Shown piece by piece: positions 48,921 through 57,727 of a stretch of 64,000 nucleotides of DNA. The stretch is from NCBI RefSeq assembly GCF_000194155.1, contig NZ_GL877880.1:322975-386974 (forward strand), in the 5' to 3' direction. Position numbers and translations under genes: made by a program. Origin of the DNA: Saccharopolyspora spinosa NRRL 18395. Its GTDB lineage: Bacteria > Actinomycetota > Actinomycetes > Mycobacteriales > Pseudonocardiaceae. Positions within the stretch are counted from its first letter, which is position 1. Each line of letters starts with the position of its first letter. The notes under the pieces were generated by a model. It saw nothing but the letters and a program-made list of their open reading frames with translations. It was not told the origin of the DNA and made no database searches.

Positions 48921-49593
48921 CCGTTCGCAGTCGTCAAGTAAACGCAGAGTGATCGCCGGGGCGGGGAAGACCGCGGATTTGCCCACATCTGGGGATAACT
49001 CTGTGGATGGTGTGGATAACTCGGCGCCATCAACAGGACCATCAACAGCCGTCCCGGTCGATACCGGGACGTCGCCGGTCGGGTCCGACGGGGCCACGCT
49101 GTCCGGTCCCGACCTCGCCCGGGCCGCCCTGCAGGCCGCCCGGGAGCAGTCCGCGGCCCGTCGGCGCGACGGCAAGAAGAAGGGTGGCGCGGTCCGGACA
49201 CGCCGCCGCCGTGGCTGGTCCGGGCCCCGCCCGGACGACCGCGATCCGCAGCCGCTGGGTCGGCTGGCCGCCCGGATCGCCAGCGAGCGCGGCTGGACCG
49301 AACACCTCTCCGGCGGCCAGGTCTTCGCGAAGTGGGCGTCCCTGGTCGGCGGCGATGTGGCCGAACACACCAAGCCGGTGGCGCTGAAGGACGGCGAGCT
49401 CACCGTTCAGGCCCAGTCCACCGCGTGGGCCACGCAGCTGCGCTTGCTCCAGCGCCAGATTCTGAAGCGGATCAGCGATGGCGTCGGCCGCGACGTGGTG
49501 CGCCGCATCAAGGTGCAGGGCCCGGCCGCGCCGAGCTGGCGGCACGGCCCCAGGCATATTCCCGGGCGCGGCCCGCGCGACACCTACGGCTAG
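48910..49593 (+). CDS. DUF721 domain protein (RecF-linked)
   Basis: The 227-residue protein has a low-complexity N-terminus, a basic middle (RRRDGKKKGGAVRTRRRRGW) and the C-terminal DUF721 fold (GGQVFAKWASLVGGDVAEHT, ELTVQAQSTAWATQLRLLQR, QILKRISDGVGRDVVRRIKV). DUF721 proteins (Rv0004 type) resemble nucleic-acid-binding RecF partners such as DciA helicase loaders. GTG at 48910 overlaps the end of recF by 11 bases with GAGG upstream; an ATG at 48874 is the alternative. Four DnaA-box-like motifs (48979-49019) are encoded in its Ser/Asp-rich N-terminus. Confidence 0.9.
   Translation: MPYNRSQSSSKRRVIAGAGKTADLPTSGDNSVDGVDNSAPSTGPSTAVPVDTGTSPVGSDGATLSGPDLARAALQAAREQSAARRRDGKKKGGAVRTRRRRGWSGPRPDDRDPQPLGRLAARIASERGWTEHLSGGQVFAKWASLVGGDVAEHTKPVALKDGELTVQAQSTAWATQLRLLQRQILKRISDGVGRDVVRRIKVQGPAAPSWRHGPRHIPGRGPRDTYG
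48979..49019. other. DnaA-box-like cluster inside the DUF721 gene
   Basis: TTGCCCACA (48979-48987), TGGGGATAA (48990-48998), TGTGGATGG (49002-49010) and a perfect TGTGGATAA (49011-49019) lie within 41 bp of coding sequence, translated as a SGDN/VDG/VDNS repeat. Confidence 0.45.
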
Positions 49594-50034
49594 TAGCCTG
49601 CCGATACGCGCTCATCCGTCGGCCCGCGCGGGCCACGGCCCGCAGGCGAGGTGGGGCGAATGGCCGCGTCGCGCCGGGGAGCAGACCCGCCGGCTGGCCC
49701 GCCGCCGGGGTGGCAACCGGCCGATCGCCACCGAGATCCCCCGGCGACCTCTCGAGGCTCTCGGATGGTGGATTGATTCGAGTTCTCCGCTCTGTGAGGA
49801 AGTCAGGGGTGTCCTTGCCCTACTTCTGTCGCGGGGGGCCAGTAGAATCAGTGCAGGGTGTGGCCGACGCCTTCGACCGATGTGATCGTCGAGGCGCTGG
49901 GCGACGGCGCGCATCAGGGTGCGGCGCCGACAGACAAGTCGCCCCGAAGTGGTCTGCGGTGCGGGAAGGGCGTGTTTTCGAACCGGCACCGGCCAACCTG
50001 ACAGCACAGTCGGCTCAAGGAGAAATCGAGGCCC
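49594..50034 (+). promoter_or_regulatory. gyrB upstream region (441 bp, no gene)
   Basis: No gene or repeat is visible. A TAGAAT -10-like box at 49843-49848 is preceded by only a weak TACTTC (49821-49826), making a candidate gyrB promoter with a leader of about 180 bases. The stretch before it is GC-rich and unstructured to my eye. Confidence 0.3.
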
Positions 50035-52008
50035 GTGGCACCGAAGAAGAGCGAATACAACGCTTCATCCATCACCGTTCTTGAGGGCCTTGAGGCCGTC
50101 CGCAAGCGTCCCGGCATGTACATCGGTTCGACCGGCGAACGCGGCCTGCACCACCTGGTGCAGGAGGTCGTGGACAACTCGGTCGACGAGGCAATGGCCG
50201 GCTACGCCTCCAGGGTCGAGGTCACCCTGCTCGCCGACGGCGGCGTGCGCGTGGTCGACGACGGCCGCGGCATCCCCGTCGGCATCCACCCGGTGGAGAA
50301 GAAGCCGACCCTCGAAGTCGTGCTCACCGTGCTGCACGCGGGCGGCAAGTTCGACAGCGACTCCTACGCGGTCTCCGGCGGTCTGCACGGCGTGGGTGTG
50401 TCGGTGGTCAACGCGCTGTCCACGGCGCTGGAGGCGGAGATCCACCTAGACGGCTACGTGTGGCGGCAGCGCTACGAGGACTCCAAGCCCGTCGCCGACG
50501 TCGAGCGTGGCGAGCGCACCGACAAGACCGGCACCACCATCACCTTCTGGGCCGATCCGACGATCTTCGAAACCACCAGGTACAACGCCGAAACCATCTC
50601 GCGTCGCCTGCAGGAGATGGCGTTCCTGAACAAGGGCCTGACCATCGTCCTGCGCGACGAGCGGGCCGCCGAAGAGGACGAGGCCGGCGAGGACGCCAGC
50701 GGCACCACCGCCCGCGCCACCGAGCGCACCTTCCACTACCCGGGCGGCCTGGAAGACTTCGTCCGCCACATCAACGCCACCAAGGAACCCATCCACAAGA
50801 AGGTGGTGTCCTTCAACGCCTCCAGCAAGGACTACGAGCTGGAGATCGCGATGCAGTGGAACTCCGGCTACAACCAGTCGGTCTACACCTTCGCGAACAC
50901 CATCAACACGCACGAGGGCGGCACCCACGAGGAAGGCTTCCGGTCGGCGCTGACCCGCGTGGTCAACAGCTACGCCAAGGACAAGAAGCTGCTCAAGGAG
51001 AAGGACGGCAGCCTCACCGGCGACGACGTCCGCGAGGGCTTGGCCGCGATCGTGTCCGTGAAGGTCCGCGAGCCCCAGTTCGAGGGCCAGACCAAGACCA
51101 AGCTGGGCAACACCGAGGTCAAGTCGTTTGTGCAGACCACCGCCTTCGAGTGGCTCACCGACTGGTTCGAGCGCAACCCCGCCGAGGCCAAGGTGATCGT
51201 CAACAAGGCGGTGTCCTCGGCGCAGGCGCGGATGGCTGCGCGCAAGGCCAAGGAGCTGGTGCGCCGCAAGAGCGCGATGGACATCGGCGGCCTGCCGGGC
51301 AAGCTGAAGGACTGCCAGTCCAACAACCCGGAGGAGTGCGAGCTCTACGTCGTGGAGGGCGACTCCGCGGGCGGCTCCGCGAAGGAAGGCCGCGAGTCGC
51401 GGTTCCAGGCGATCCTGCCGCTGCGCGGCAAGATCATCAACGTGGAGAAGTCGCGGATCGACAAGGTCCTCAAGAACAACGAGGTCCAGGCGATCATCAC
51501 CGCGCTGGGCACCGGCATCCACGACGAATTCGACCTGTCCAAGCTGCGCTACCACAAGATCGTGCTGATGGCCGACGCCGACGTCGACGGCCAGCACATC
51601 CGCACCCTGCTGCTGACCCTGCTGTTCCGGTTCATGCGGCCGCTGATCGAGAACGGCCACGTGTTCCTCGCGCAGCCACCGCTGTACAAGATCAAGTGGC
51701 CGCGGTCGGAGCCGGAGTACGCCTACAGCGACAAGGAACGCGACGCGCTGCTGGCGCAGGGCGCGGCAGCCGGCCGCAAGCTGCCCAAGGACGACGGCAT
51801 CCAGCGCTACAAGGGTCTCGGCGAGATGAACGCCGACGAGCTGTGGGACACCACCATGAACCCGGAGACCCGGCTGCTGCTGCAGGTCTCGCTGGACGAC
51901 GCGGCGACCGCGGACGAGCTGTTCAGCGTGCTGATGGGCGAGGACGTCGAAGCCCGGCGCTCGTTCATCACCCGCAACGCCAAGGACGTCCGCTTCCTCG
52001 ACGTGTGA
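50035..52008 (+). CDS. gyrB: DNA gyrase subunit B
   Basis: The 657-residue ATPase subunit drives negative supercoiling. It shows VLEGLEAVRKRPGMYIGSTG, the GHKL ATPase motifs VVDNSVDEAMAGY and VVDDGRGIPVGIHP, GGLHGVGVSVVNALS, and the TOPRIM ELYVVEGDSAGGSAKEGRES with DADVDGQHIRTLLLT. The final part has PLYKIKWPRSEPEYAYSD and the QRYKGLGEMNADELWDTTMN tail. GTG at 50035 with AAGGAGA upstream; 49 bases separate it from gyrA. Confidence 0.98.
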   Translation: MAPKKSEYNASSITVLEGLEAVRKRPGMYIGSTGERGLHHLVQEVVDNSVDEAMAGYASRVEVTLLADGGVRVVDDGRGIPVGIHPVEKKPTLEVVLTVLHAGGKFDSDSYAVSGGLHGVGVSVVNALSTALEAEIHLDGYVWRQRYEDSKPVADVERGERTDKTGTTITFWADPTIFETTRYNAETISRRLQEMAFLNKGLTIVLRDERAAEEDEAGEDASGTTARATERTFHYPGGLEDFVRHINATKEPIHKKVVSFNASSKDYELEIAMQWNSGYNQSVYTFANTINTHEGGTHEEGFRSALTRVVNSYAKDKKLLKEKDGSLTGDDVREGLAAIVSVKVREPQFEGQTKTKLGNTEVKSFVQTTAFEWLTDWFERNPAEAKVIVNKAVSSAQARMAARKAKELVRRKSAMDIGGLPGKLKDCQSNNPEECELYVVEGDSAGGSAKEGRESRFQAILPLRGKIINVEKSRIDKVLKNNEVQAIITALGTGIHDEFDLSKLRYHKIVLMADADVDGQHIRTLLLTLLFRFMRPLIENGHVFLAQPPLYKIKWPRSEPEYAYSDKERDALLAQGAAAGRKLPKDDGIQRYKGLGEMNADELWDTTMNPETRLLLQVSLDDAATADELFSVLMGEDVEARRSFITRNAKDVRFLDV

Positions 52009-52057
52009 CGCACCGCGCCGCTAAGCCCCCGAACTTCCCGGAAAGCGAAGGACGAGC

Positions 52058-54553
52058 ATGACGGAAATCCTGCCGCCGGAACACGGCCGGATCGAGCCGG
52101 TCGACATCCAGCAGGAGATGCAACGCTCATACATCGACTACGCGATGAGCGTGATCGTGGCCCGTGCGCTGCCAGACGTGCGTGACGGCCTCAAGCCGGT
52201 GCACCGGCGCGTGCTGTACGCGATGTACGACTCCGGCTTCCGCCCGGACCGTGGGTACGTGAAGTGCTCCCGCGTCGTCGGCGACGTGATGGGCAACTAC
52301 CACCCGCACGGCGACTCGGCGATCTACGACACCCTGGTCCGCCTGGCCCAGCCGTGGTCGATGCGCCACCCCCTGATCGACGGCCAGGGCAACTTCGGTT
52401 CGCCCGGCAACGACCCGGCCGCGGCGATGCGGTACACCGAGTCACGGCTGGCCCCGTTGGCGATGCACATGCTCGCCGACATCGAAGAGGACACCGTCGA
52501 CTTCGCCGACAACTACGACGGGCGCACCCAGGAACCCACGGTGCTGCCGTCGCGATTCCCGAACCTCCTGGTCAACGGCGGTGGCGGGATCGCGGTCGGA
52601 ATGGCCACCAACATCCCGTCGCACAACCTGCGCGAGGTTTCCGACGGGGTCGTCTGGGCGTTGGAGAACCCGGAGGCCACCGACGAAGAGCTGCTCGACG
52701 CGCTCATGGCGCGGATCAAGGGCCCGGACTTCCCGACCCACGGCCTCATCCTCGGTACCAATGCGATCGCGGACGCCTACCGCACCGGCCGCGGCTCCAT
52801 CAAGATGCGGGCCGTCGTCACGATCGAAGAGGACACCAAGGGCCGCACCACACTGGTCGTCACCGAGCTGCCCTACCAGGTCAACCCGGACAACCTGATC
52901 GAGAACATCGCCGCGATGCACCGGGAGGGCAAACTCACCGGCATCTCGGATATCGCGGACGAGTCCAACAGCCGACGCGGCATGCGGATCGTGGTCACGC
53001 TGAAGCGCGACTCGATCCCCAAGGTGGTGCTGAACAACCTCTACAAGCACACCCAGCTGCAGACCACCTTCGGCGTCAACATGCTGGCGCTGGTCGACGG
53101 GGTGCCGCGCACCCTGCGGCTGGACCAGGTGATCCGGTACTACGTCAAGCACCAGATCGAGGTCATCGTCCGGCGCACCAAGTTCCGGTTGCGGAAGGCC
53201 GAGGAACGCGCCCACATCCTGCGCGGTCTGGTCAAGGCGCTGGACATGCTCGACGAGGTGATCGCGCTGATCCGCCGGTCGCCCACGGTGGACGACGCGC
53301 GCACCGGGCTGATCGAGCTGCTCGACGTCGACGAGATCCAGGCCAACGCGATCCTGGAGATGCAGCTGCGCCGCCTGGCCGCCCTGGAGCGGCAGAAGAT
53401 CATCGACCAGTTGGCCGAGATCGAGCGGGAGATCGAGGACCTCAAGGACATCCTCGCCAAGCCGGAGCGGCAGCGGCAGATCATCCGCGACGAGCTGATG
53501 GAGATCGTCGACAAGTACGGCCAGGACCGGCGCACGAAGATCGTCCCGTTCGAGGGCGAGGTCTCGATGGAGGACCTCATCGCGGACGAGGACGTGGTCG
53601 TCACGATCACCCGCACCGGCTACGCCAAGCGGACGCGCACCGACCTGTACCGGGCGCAGAAGCGCGGCGGCAAGGGCGTGCAGGGCGCGCAGCTGAAGCA
53701 GGACGACATCGTGTCGCACTTCTTCGTGTGCTCCACGCACGACTGGATCCTGTTCTTCACCAACAAGGGGCGCGTCTACCGGGCGAAGGCCTACGAGCTG
53801 CCGGAGGCCAACCGCACCGCGCGCGGCCAGCACGTGGCGAACCTGCTGGCGTTCCAGCCGGACGAGCAGATCGCCCAGGTCATGCAGATCAAGGACTACA
53901 CCGCAGCGCCGTACCTGGTGCTGGCCACCCGCAACGGGTTGGTCAAGAAGTCCCGCCTGACCGACTTCGATTCCAACCGATCGGGTGGTCTCATCGGGAT
54001 CAACCTGAAGGACGAGGACGAGCTGGTCGGCGCGGTGCTGTGCTCCGCCGATGACGACCTGCTGCTGGTGTCCGCGGAGGGCCAGTCGATCCGGTTCCAC
54101 GCCACCGACGACGCGCTGCGGCCGATGGGCCGGGCCACCTCGGGCGTGCTGGGCATGCGGTTCAACAACGGCGATGAGCTGCTGGCGATGGGTGTCGTCC
54201 GCGCCGACCGGTACGTGCTGGTGGCCACCGACGGCGGTTATGCGAAGCGCACCCCGATCGACGACTACCCGGTGCAGGGCCGCGGCGGCAAGGGCGTGCT
54301 GACTCTCCAGTACGACAACAAGCGTGGCAGGCTGGTGGGGGCGCTCATCGTCGAGATCGACGACGAGCTCTACGCGATCACCTCGACCGGTGGGGTCATC
54401 CGGACCACCGCCAAGGAGGTACGCAAGGCCGGCAGGCAGACGAAGGGGGTTCGTCTGATGAACCTGGACGAGGGGTCCGCGCTGGTGGCGATCGCGCGCA
54501 ACGCCGACGAAGCCGCCGACCCGGACGCTGCGAGGCCGGAACAGCAGCAGTAA
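52058..54553 (+). CDS. gyrA: DNA gyrase subunit A
   Basis: The 831-residue breakage-reunion subunit has the active-site Tyr at about residue 126 (AAMRYTESRL) and the C-terminal pinwheel domain with the GyrA-box (QKRGGKGVQG) starting near residue 540. The quinolone region reads HPHGDSAIYDTLVRLAQ at residues 82-98 with Ser87 and Asp91, the quinolone-sensitive residues at the E. coli 83 and 87 positions (mycobacteria have Ala at the first). GAAGGA precedes the ATG at 52058. Confidence 0.98.
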   Translation: MTEILPPEHGRIEPVDIQQEMQRSYIDYAMSVIVARALPDVRDGLKPVHRRVLYAMYDSGFRPDRGYVKCSRVVGDVMGNYHPHGDSAIYDTLVRLAQPWSMRHPLIDGQGNFGSPGNDPAAAMRYTESRLAPLAMHMLADIEEDTVDFADNYDGRTQEPTVLPSRFPNLLVNGGGGIAVGMATNIPSHNLREVSDGVVWALENPEATDEELLDALMARIKGPDFPTHGLILGTNAIADAYRTGRGSIKMRAVVTIEEDTKGRTTLVVTELPYQVNPDNLIENIAAMHREGKLTGISDIADESNSRRGMRIVVTLKRDSIPKVVLNNLYKHTQLQTTFGVNMLALVDGVPRTLRLDQVIRYYVKHQIEVIVRRTKFRLRKAEERAHILRGLVKALDMLDEVIALIRRSPTVDDARTGLIELLDVDEIQANAILEMQLRRLAALERQKIIDQLAEIEREIEDLKDILAKPERQRQIIRDELMEIVDKYGQDRRTKIVPFEGEVSMEDLIADEDVVVTITRTGYAKRTRTDLYRAQKRGGKGVQGAQLKQDDIVSHFFVCSTHDWILFFTNKGRVYRAKAYELPEANRTARGQHVANLLAFQPDEQIAQVMQIKDYTAAPYLVLATRNGLVKKSRLTDFDSNRSGGLIGINLKDEDELVGAVLCSADDDLLLVSAEGQSIRFHATDDALRPMGRATSGVLGMRFNNGDELLAMGVVRADRYVLVATDGGYAKRTPIDDYPVQGRGGKGVLTLQYDNKRGRLVGALIVEIDDELYAITSTGGVIRTTAKEVRKAGRQTKGVRLMNLDEGSALVAIARNADEAADPDAARPEQQQ

Positions 54554-54607
54554 AACCGTGGGAGACCACGTCGCACACCGCCGCCGACGATCAACGAAGG
54601 ATCGCTC

Positions 54608-55393
54608 GTGACACCTTCCGAGAAGCCGGAGCAGTCGGACCCGCAGCAGGATGCGGACCGGGCTTCGGTCAGCACCCAGACAGCCGACGACAGTGCCGCC
54701 CACGACGGCACGGAATCCGGCTCGGCTCCCGCCCAGCCGACCGCCGGAGGCAGTGGGGAAGACCTGCACGGCACCGAGACGCCGCCCCCGTGGCAACGCG
54801 CCTCGGCGACCGCGTCCGGCTCGTCCGACACACCGGTGGCCGCGGCAGCCGCCTCCGGTCCGGATGTCGCTGACACGCAGCACATCCCGAAGCAGGTGCA
54901 GGACCAGGAAACGGTGCGCACCAAACTGCCGCCGTCCACGCGGACGACCGTGTCGTTCACCGGCGGCGCTGCCGGTGTGGGCGGGACGACCCGCGGCACG
55001 ACGGCGACCTCGGCGCGGCGGCCGAGCCGAGGCCCGCGGCGGGCCAGCCTGCAGGTGAAGCGGCTGGACCCGTGGTCGGTGCTGAAGCTCGCCCTGGTGC
55101 TCAGCGTCGCGTTGTTCTTCGTGTGGATGATCGCCGTCGCGGTGCTCTACGGGGTGCTCGACGGCATGGGCGTGTGGGACCAGCTCAACGGCACCTTCAC
55201 CGAGCTGACCCAGCCCGACAACGCGGCCAGCGAACCGCTGATCAGCGCGGGACGCGTGTTCGGGGTCGCCTCGATCATCGGCGCGATCAACATCGTGCTG
55301 GTGACCGCACTGGCGACGGTGGCCGCGTTCATCTACAACGTGGCGGCCGACTTCGCCGGCGGCATCGAGGTCACCCTCTCCGAGCGGGAATGA
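54608..55393 (+). CDS. DUF3566 membrane protein
   Basis: The 261-residue protein has a long disordered N-terminus rich in Thr, Ser, Asp and Pro, then LQVKRLDPWSVLKLALVLSV, two membrane helices (about 160-185 and 220-245) and the conserved RVFGVASIIGAINIVLVTAL ahead of a short acidic end (GGIEVTLSERE). It corresponds to Rv0007, always found between gyrA and the Ile/Ala tRNA genes; its function is unknown though it is linked to division. GTG at 54608 with GAAGGA 6 bases upstream. Confidence 0.9.
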   Translation: MTPSEKPEQSDPQQDADRASVSTQTADDSAAHDGTESGSAPAQPTAGGSGEDLHGTETPPPWQRASATASGSSDTPVAAAAASGPDVADTQHIPKQVQDQETVRTKLPPSTRTTVSFTGGAAGVGGTTRGTTATSARRPSRGPRRASLQVKRLDPWSVLKLALVLSVALFFVWMIAVAVLYGVLDGMGVWDQLNGTFTELTQPDNAASEPLISAGRVFGVASIIGAINIVLVTALATVAAFIYNVAADFAGGIEVTLSERE

Positions 55394-55399
55394 ACCGCT

Positions 55400-55438
55400 G
55401 ACGTGGCGATTCCGGTCCAGCACCGGGATCGCCACGTC
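55400..55438 (+). terminator. Hairpin terminator after DUF3566
   Basis: A 16-bp stem with one G-U pair (55400-55415 / 55423-55438) and a 7-base loop, 6 bases after the stop codon. Confidence 0.7.
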
Positions 55439-55509
55439 CCGGGAGATCCGCAACGCCGACCCCTGTTTCGAGCCCCGGAAGGCGTCCTGTAGGGTTTGAA
55501 CCACACCAA

Positions 55510-55583
55510 GGGCCTATAGCTCAGGCGGTTAGAGCGCTTCGCTGATAACGAAGAGGTCGAAGGTTCAAGTCCTTCTAGGCCCA
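55510..55583 (+). tRNA. tRNA-Ile (GAT)
   Basis: A 74-base cloverleaf: acceptor GGGCCTA pairs with TAGGCCC, anticodon arm CTTCG-CTGATAA-CGAAG with GAT at 55544-55546, and a T arm with GGTTCAAGTCC. CCA is not encoded. Conserved location after gyrA. Confidence 0.97.
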
Positions 55584-55647
55584 CTGGTAATCTTTCGTAA
55601 ATCCGAGGACTTCTCGGGCTGCACGCCATGCTAGGAGGCGACCGGAA

Positions 55648-55764
55648 GTGAAGAAGCTGCTCGCACTTGCCGCAGTTGCTGGGGTCGTTCTGTTCGTCAT
55701 CCGGCGCAACCGGGCCGCGAAGGCCGAGGCCGACCTGTGGCGCGAGGCCACTGCCGAGGCCTGA
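55648..55764 (+). CDS. DLW-39 family small protein
   Basis: A 38-residue protein: KKLLALAAVAGVVLFVIRRN forms a single membrane helix, followed by a charged tail containing the family's DLW motif (EADLWREATAEA). GTG at 55648 has GGAGG 10 bases upstream. This tiny protein is conserved between the Ile and Ala tRNA genes of actinobacteria; its role is unknown. Confidence 0.88.
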   Translation: MKKLLALAAVAGVVLFVIRRNRAAKAEADLWREATAEA

Positions 55765-55855
55765 TCGATCCTCACCGCTCTTGATCCGGCTCGCGGAGTC
55801 GGCAGCCATCGTGAGCGTCACCGGTCAGCGGACCTGAGTGGGGCTGGCGGTAGCC

Positions 55856-55928
55856 GGGGACGTAGCTCAATTGGCAGAGCACCGCCTTTGCAAGGCGGGG
55901 GTTAGGGGTTCGATTCCCCTCGTCTCCA
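55856..55928 (+). tRNA. tRNA-Ala (TGC)
   Basis: A 73-base cloverleaf: acceptor GGGGACG pairs with CGTCTCC (one G-U), anticodon arm CCGCC-TTTGCAA-GGCGG with TGC at 55889-55891, T arm GGGGTTCGATTCCCC. CCA is not encoded. Its 3' 46 bases plus one flanking base are duplicated 909 bp downstream. Confidence 0.97.
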
Positions 55929-56235
55929 CCGTAAAAGACCAGGTTAAAGTGCCTGGTCTTTTTGCGTGATCATGTACGGGCCACACCCCGTCGAGGTAGT
56001 CGGGTAGGAAACCGGCGAAATCATCCGCTCCAGCATCCGGCCCGAGGAACGCGGGCAACCCGGTCGCGACAACATCCCCGACAGCGCCCTCGCCCAGCAT
56101 CGCCCCGGCATCTCCCGCACCCGCATCCCCCGACCCAGCTGAACCCGCCTCTGACAGCTCAAGCCACGCACCGAGATCGAAGTCGGCCGACCAACGTGTG
56201 TTTAAACTTTCTCTACTTCATCAAGGGCGGCCCCT

Positions 56236-56436
56236 GCGGGGCCGCCTGCCTGCTGTATGCAAGCCATGACGAGGCCGCCGACCTTGCTGTATGCGAGCCC
56301 GGTCAAGCCGCCGATGGCCGGCCGGGCGTGCGGCTCGCTGCGCTCACCGGTCCCGGCCGGCCATCGGCGGCGACCGGGCGCGAGCGGAAAGGTCGGCGGC
56401 CTCGTCATGGCGCGAGCGGAAGGCAGGCGTCCCCGC
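56236..56436. repeat. ~200-bp imperfect inverted repeat
   Basis: Arms 56264-56326 and 56352-56410 begin and end with a perfect 22-bp match (CCATGACGAGGCCGCCGACC... and complement) and a near-perfect 20-bp match (GCCGCCGATGGCCGGCCGGG), with a few mismatches and gaps between. An outer pair 56236-56250 / 56422-56436 matches at 14 of 15. A perfect 9-bp hairpin (56227-56247) overlaps the left edge. The fold could be a structured RNA, a replication or transfer origin, or a MITE. Confidence 0.7.
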
Positions 56437-56791
56437 AGGAGCCGCCGAGATGGAGATCCGAACCTCGGATGTCCTGACTCCACTGGTCGCCTGGGCGAGC
56501 CATTGAGAAACGGTGCTGGGCACGCTGCAAGGGTGGTCGCCTTGGCCGCTCCAGCTGACACCGAACCTGTCCCGCTGCGTGCGTGGTCGCCCGCTTGTGG
56601 TTACGCGCGAAGAGTGAGGCAGTCAGTCCATCTGCAAGTCGAGCAGCGCAATGTGCCCCGGACGCGCATGGAGCACATCCGGGGCACACGAGGACCAACA
56701 CCAACGAAGAACAACCGCAACTGACCGAAACCACGCGGCACGTCGACCAGCGAAGTTCGATCAGCGGCCGAGGTAGACGAGGCCCCTTGAT

Positions 56792-56838
56792 CGCCTTTGC
56801 AAGGCGGGGGTTAGGGGTTCGATTCCCCTCGTCTCCAC
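56792..56838. other. Second att copy (tRNA-Ala 3' end duplicate)
   Basis: An exact 47-bp copy of 55883-55929. It lacks the 5' half of the tRNA and so is not a gene. The strong terminator at 56930 probably was the original downstream region of tRNA-Ala before integration. Confidence 0.85.
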
Positions 56839-56929
56839 ACATCAGGTCGGCGGAGTGTGCCCACGGAAAGCGTGGCCATTACTGCCGCGCCATTATTTTG
56901 CCGGGGGCCGAGCTCCCGCAAACCCCCAC

Positions 56930-56959
56930 TGTGTGGGGGTTTCTTTTTTGCCCGATCCT
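56930..56959 (+). terminator. Canonical intrinsic terminator
   Basis: A perfect 10-bp stem AAACCCCCAC / GTGGGGGTTT (56930-56939, 56943-56952) followed by CTTTTTT. This is the only textbook rho-independent terminator with a long T-run in the window, about 90 bases after the second att copy. Confidence 0.9.
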
Positions 56960-57123
56960 TGGTCTTCGTAGCATTCCCAGCCTGCTCTCTGACCAGCTCT
57001 CCGGGGGTTCTTGAGCTCCAGCCTTCCGCTGTCGGAGCATTCCGGGCCTCGTCGTCCACAGAGGTTCCGGGGCAGCGTTTGTCGTGCCTTCGTTCGTGGT
57101 GGGCCCTCCCCCTGGGGCACTTT

Positions 57124-57230
57124 GTCGGCCTTCGGCCGTGTTTTGCCTGGTGGCGGCCTTCGACCGTGCCTGTGGGGGTTGTCAGCCTTCGGCTGTCCGT
57201 GTTGGCGGGTGCAGCCTTCGGCGGTCGGCG
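57124..57230. repeat. Four CCTTCGG-centred inverted repeats
   Basis: CGGCCTTCGGCCG (57126), GGCCTTCGACCG (about 57155), CAGCCTTCGGCTG (57183) and CAGCCTTCGGCGG (about 57212) follow at 28-30-bp spacing. They lie in 56960-57727, a stretch whose plus strand is strikingly G+T-rich and which has no recognisable gene on either strand. Confidence 0.5.
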
Positions 57231-57727
57231 GGTTTCTGGGGGCTCTGTTCCAACCGCTCGGGTTGCTGCGTCGGGGGGTGGTTTTGGCTGCTGTGTTGTT
57301 ATTCGGGGTGGGGGTTGCTCCGGTTTGGGCTTGGTCGGGCTCGTCCTCTTTGGATATTTGGTTTCGTTGGCTTCGGTTTCGTTGCGGGTTAGGTTTTGGT
57401 TTCGGCGTGCTTGGGGGTGTGGTTTGCGTTTGGCCTTGCGGTGACGTTTTTGGTTCTCGGTCGGTGCTTTGCCGTGTTGGGGTTTCGTCCAGTGGAAGGG
57501 GCCTCTTGGGCGGGCTCTTCAACGGGCAGCATGCCCGCACTCCGGTTCTGCGACGGTGCCGTGGACGTGGCATGTCTGAGCAGGTTGCGGCCGGGCGGGC
57601 CAAATGAGTTCTGCCCTGTGTTGGACCGCCGTGCTCTTGGACGTTCGACCTCGTGGTGCTCTGGCGGCGTGCTGCCGGTTCTGCTGGACGCGAAGCATTG
57701 GGGGCTCACCGCCGCTAGCGCTTCGTC

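Larger units (their letters stand above)
55883..56838. mobile_element. Integrase-less mini-element at tRNA-Ala
   Basis: The 47 bp at 55883-55929 (anticodon stem to just beyond the discriminator) recur exactly at 56792-56838, the signature of site-specific integration at a tRNA 3' end. The 862 bp between hold no recognisable integrase or other gene. They contain a large inverted repeat (56236-56436) and a TGTGCCCCGGA inverted repeat near 56653-56690. It looks like a deletion remnant of an integrative element or a satellite mobilised in trans. Confidence 0.75.

Noticed and set aside
52442..55504. A 1020-codon open frame on the minus strand opposite gyrA and DUF3566
   Set aside because: It is the codon-position shadow of gyrA in high-GC DNA: Leu/Asp/Val/Gly-rich, no domains, fully overlapping well-identified genes.
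56202..56724. Small open frames in the tRNA-Ala mini-element
   Set aside because: They run through the large inverted repeat on both strands, have no ribosome binding sites and match no family.
56792..56838. Second tRNA-Ala gene
   Set aside because: Only the 3' part of the tRNA is present; the acceptor 5' strand and D arm are missing, so it is an att duplicate.
56893..57603. A 236-codon minus-strand frame rich in Pro, Thr, Lys, Arg and Gln
   Set aside because: Low-complexity composition follows the strand skew; no start signal, no family, and it covers an intrinsic terminator.
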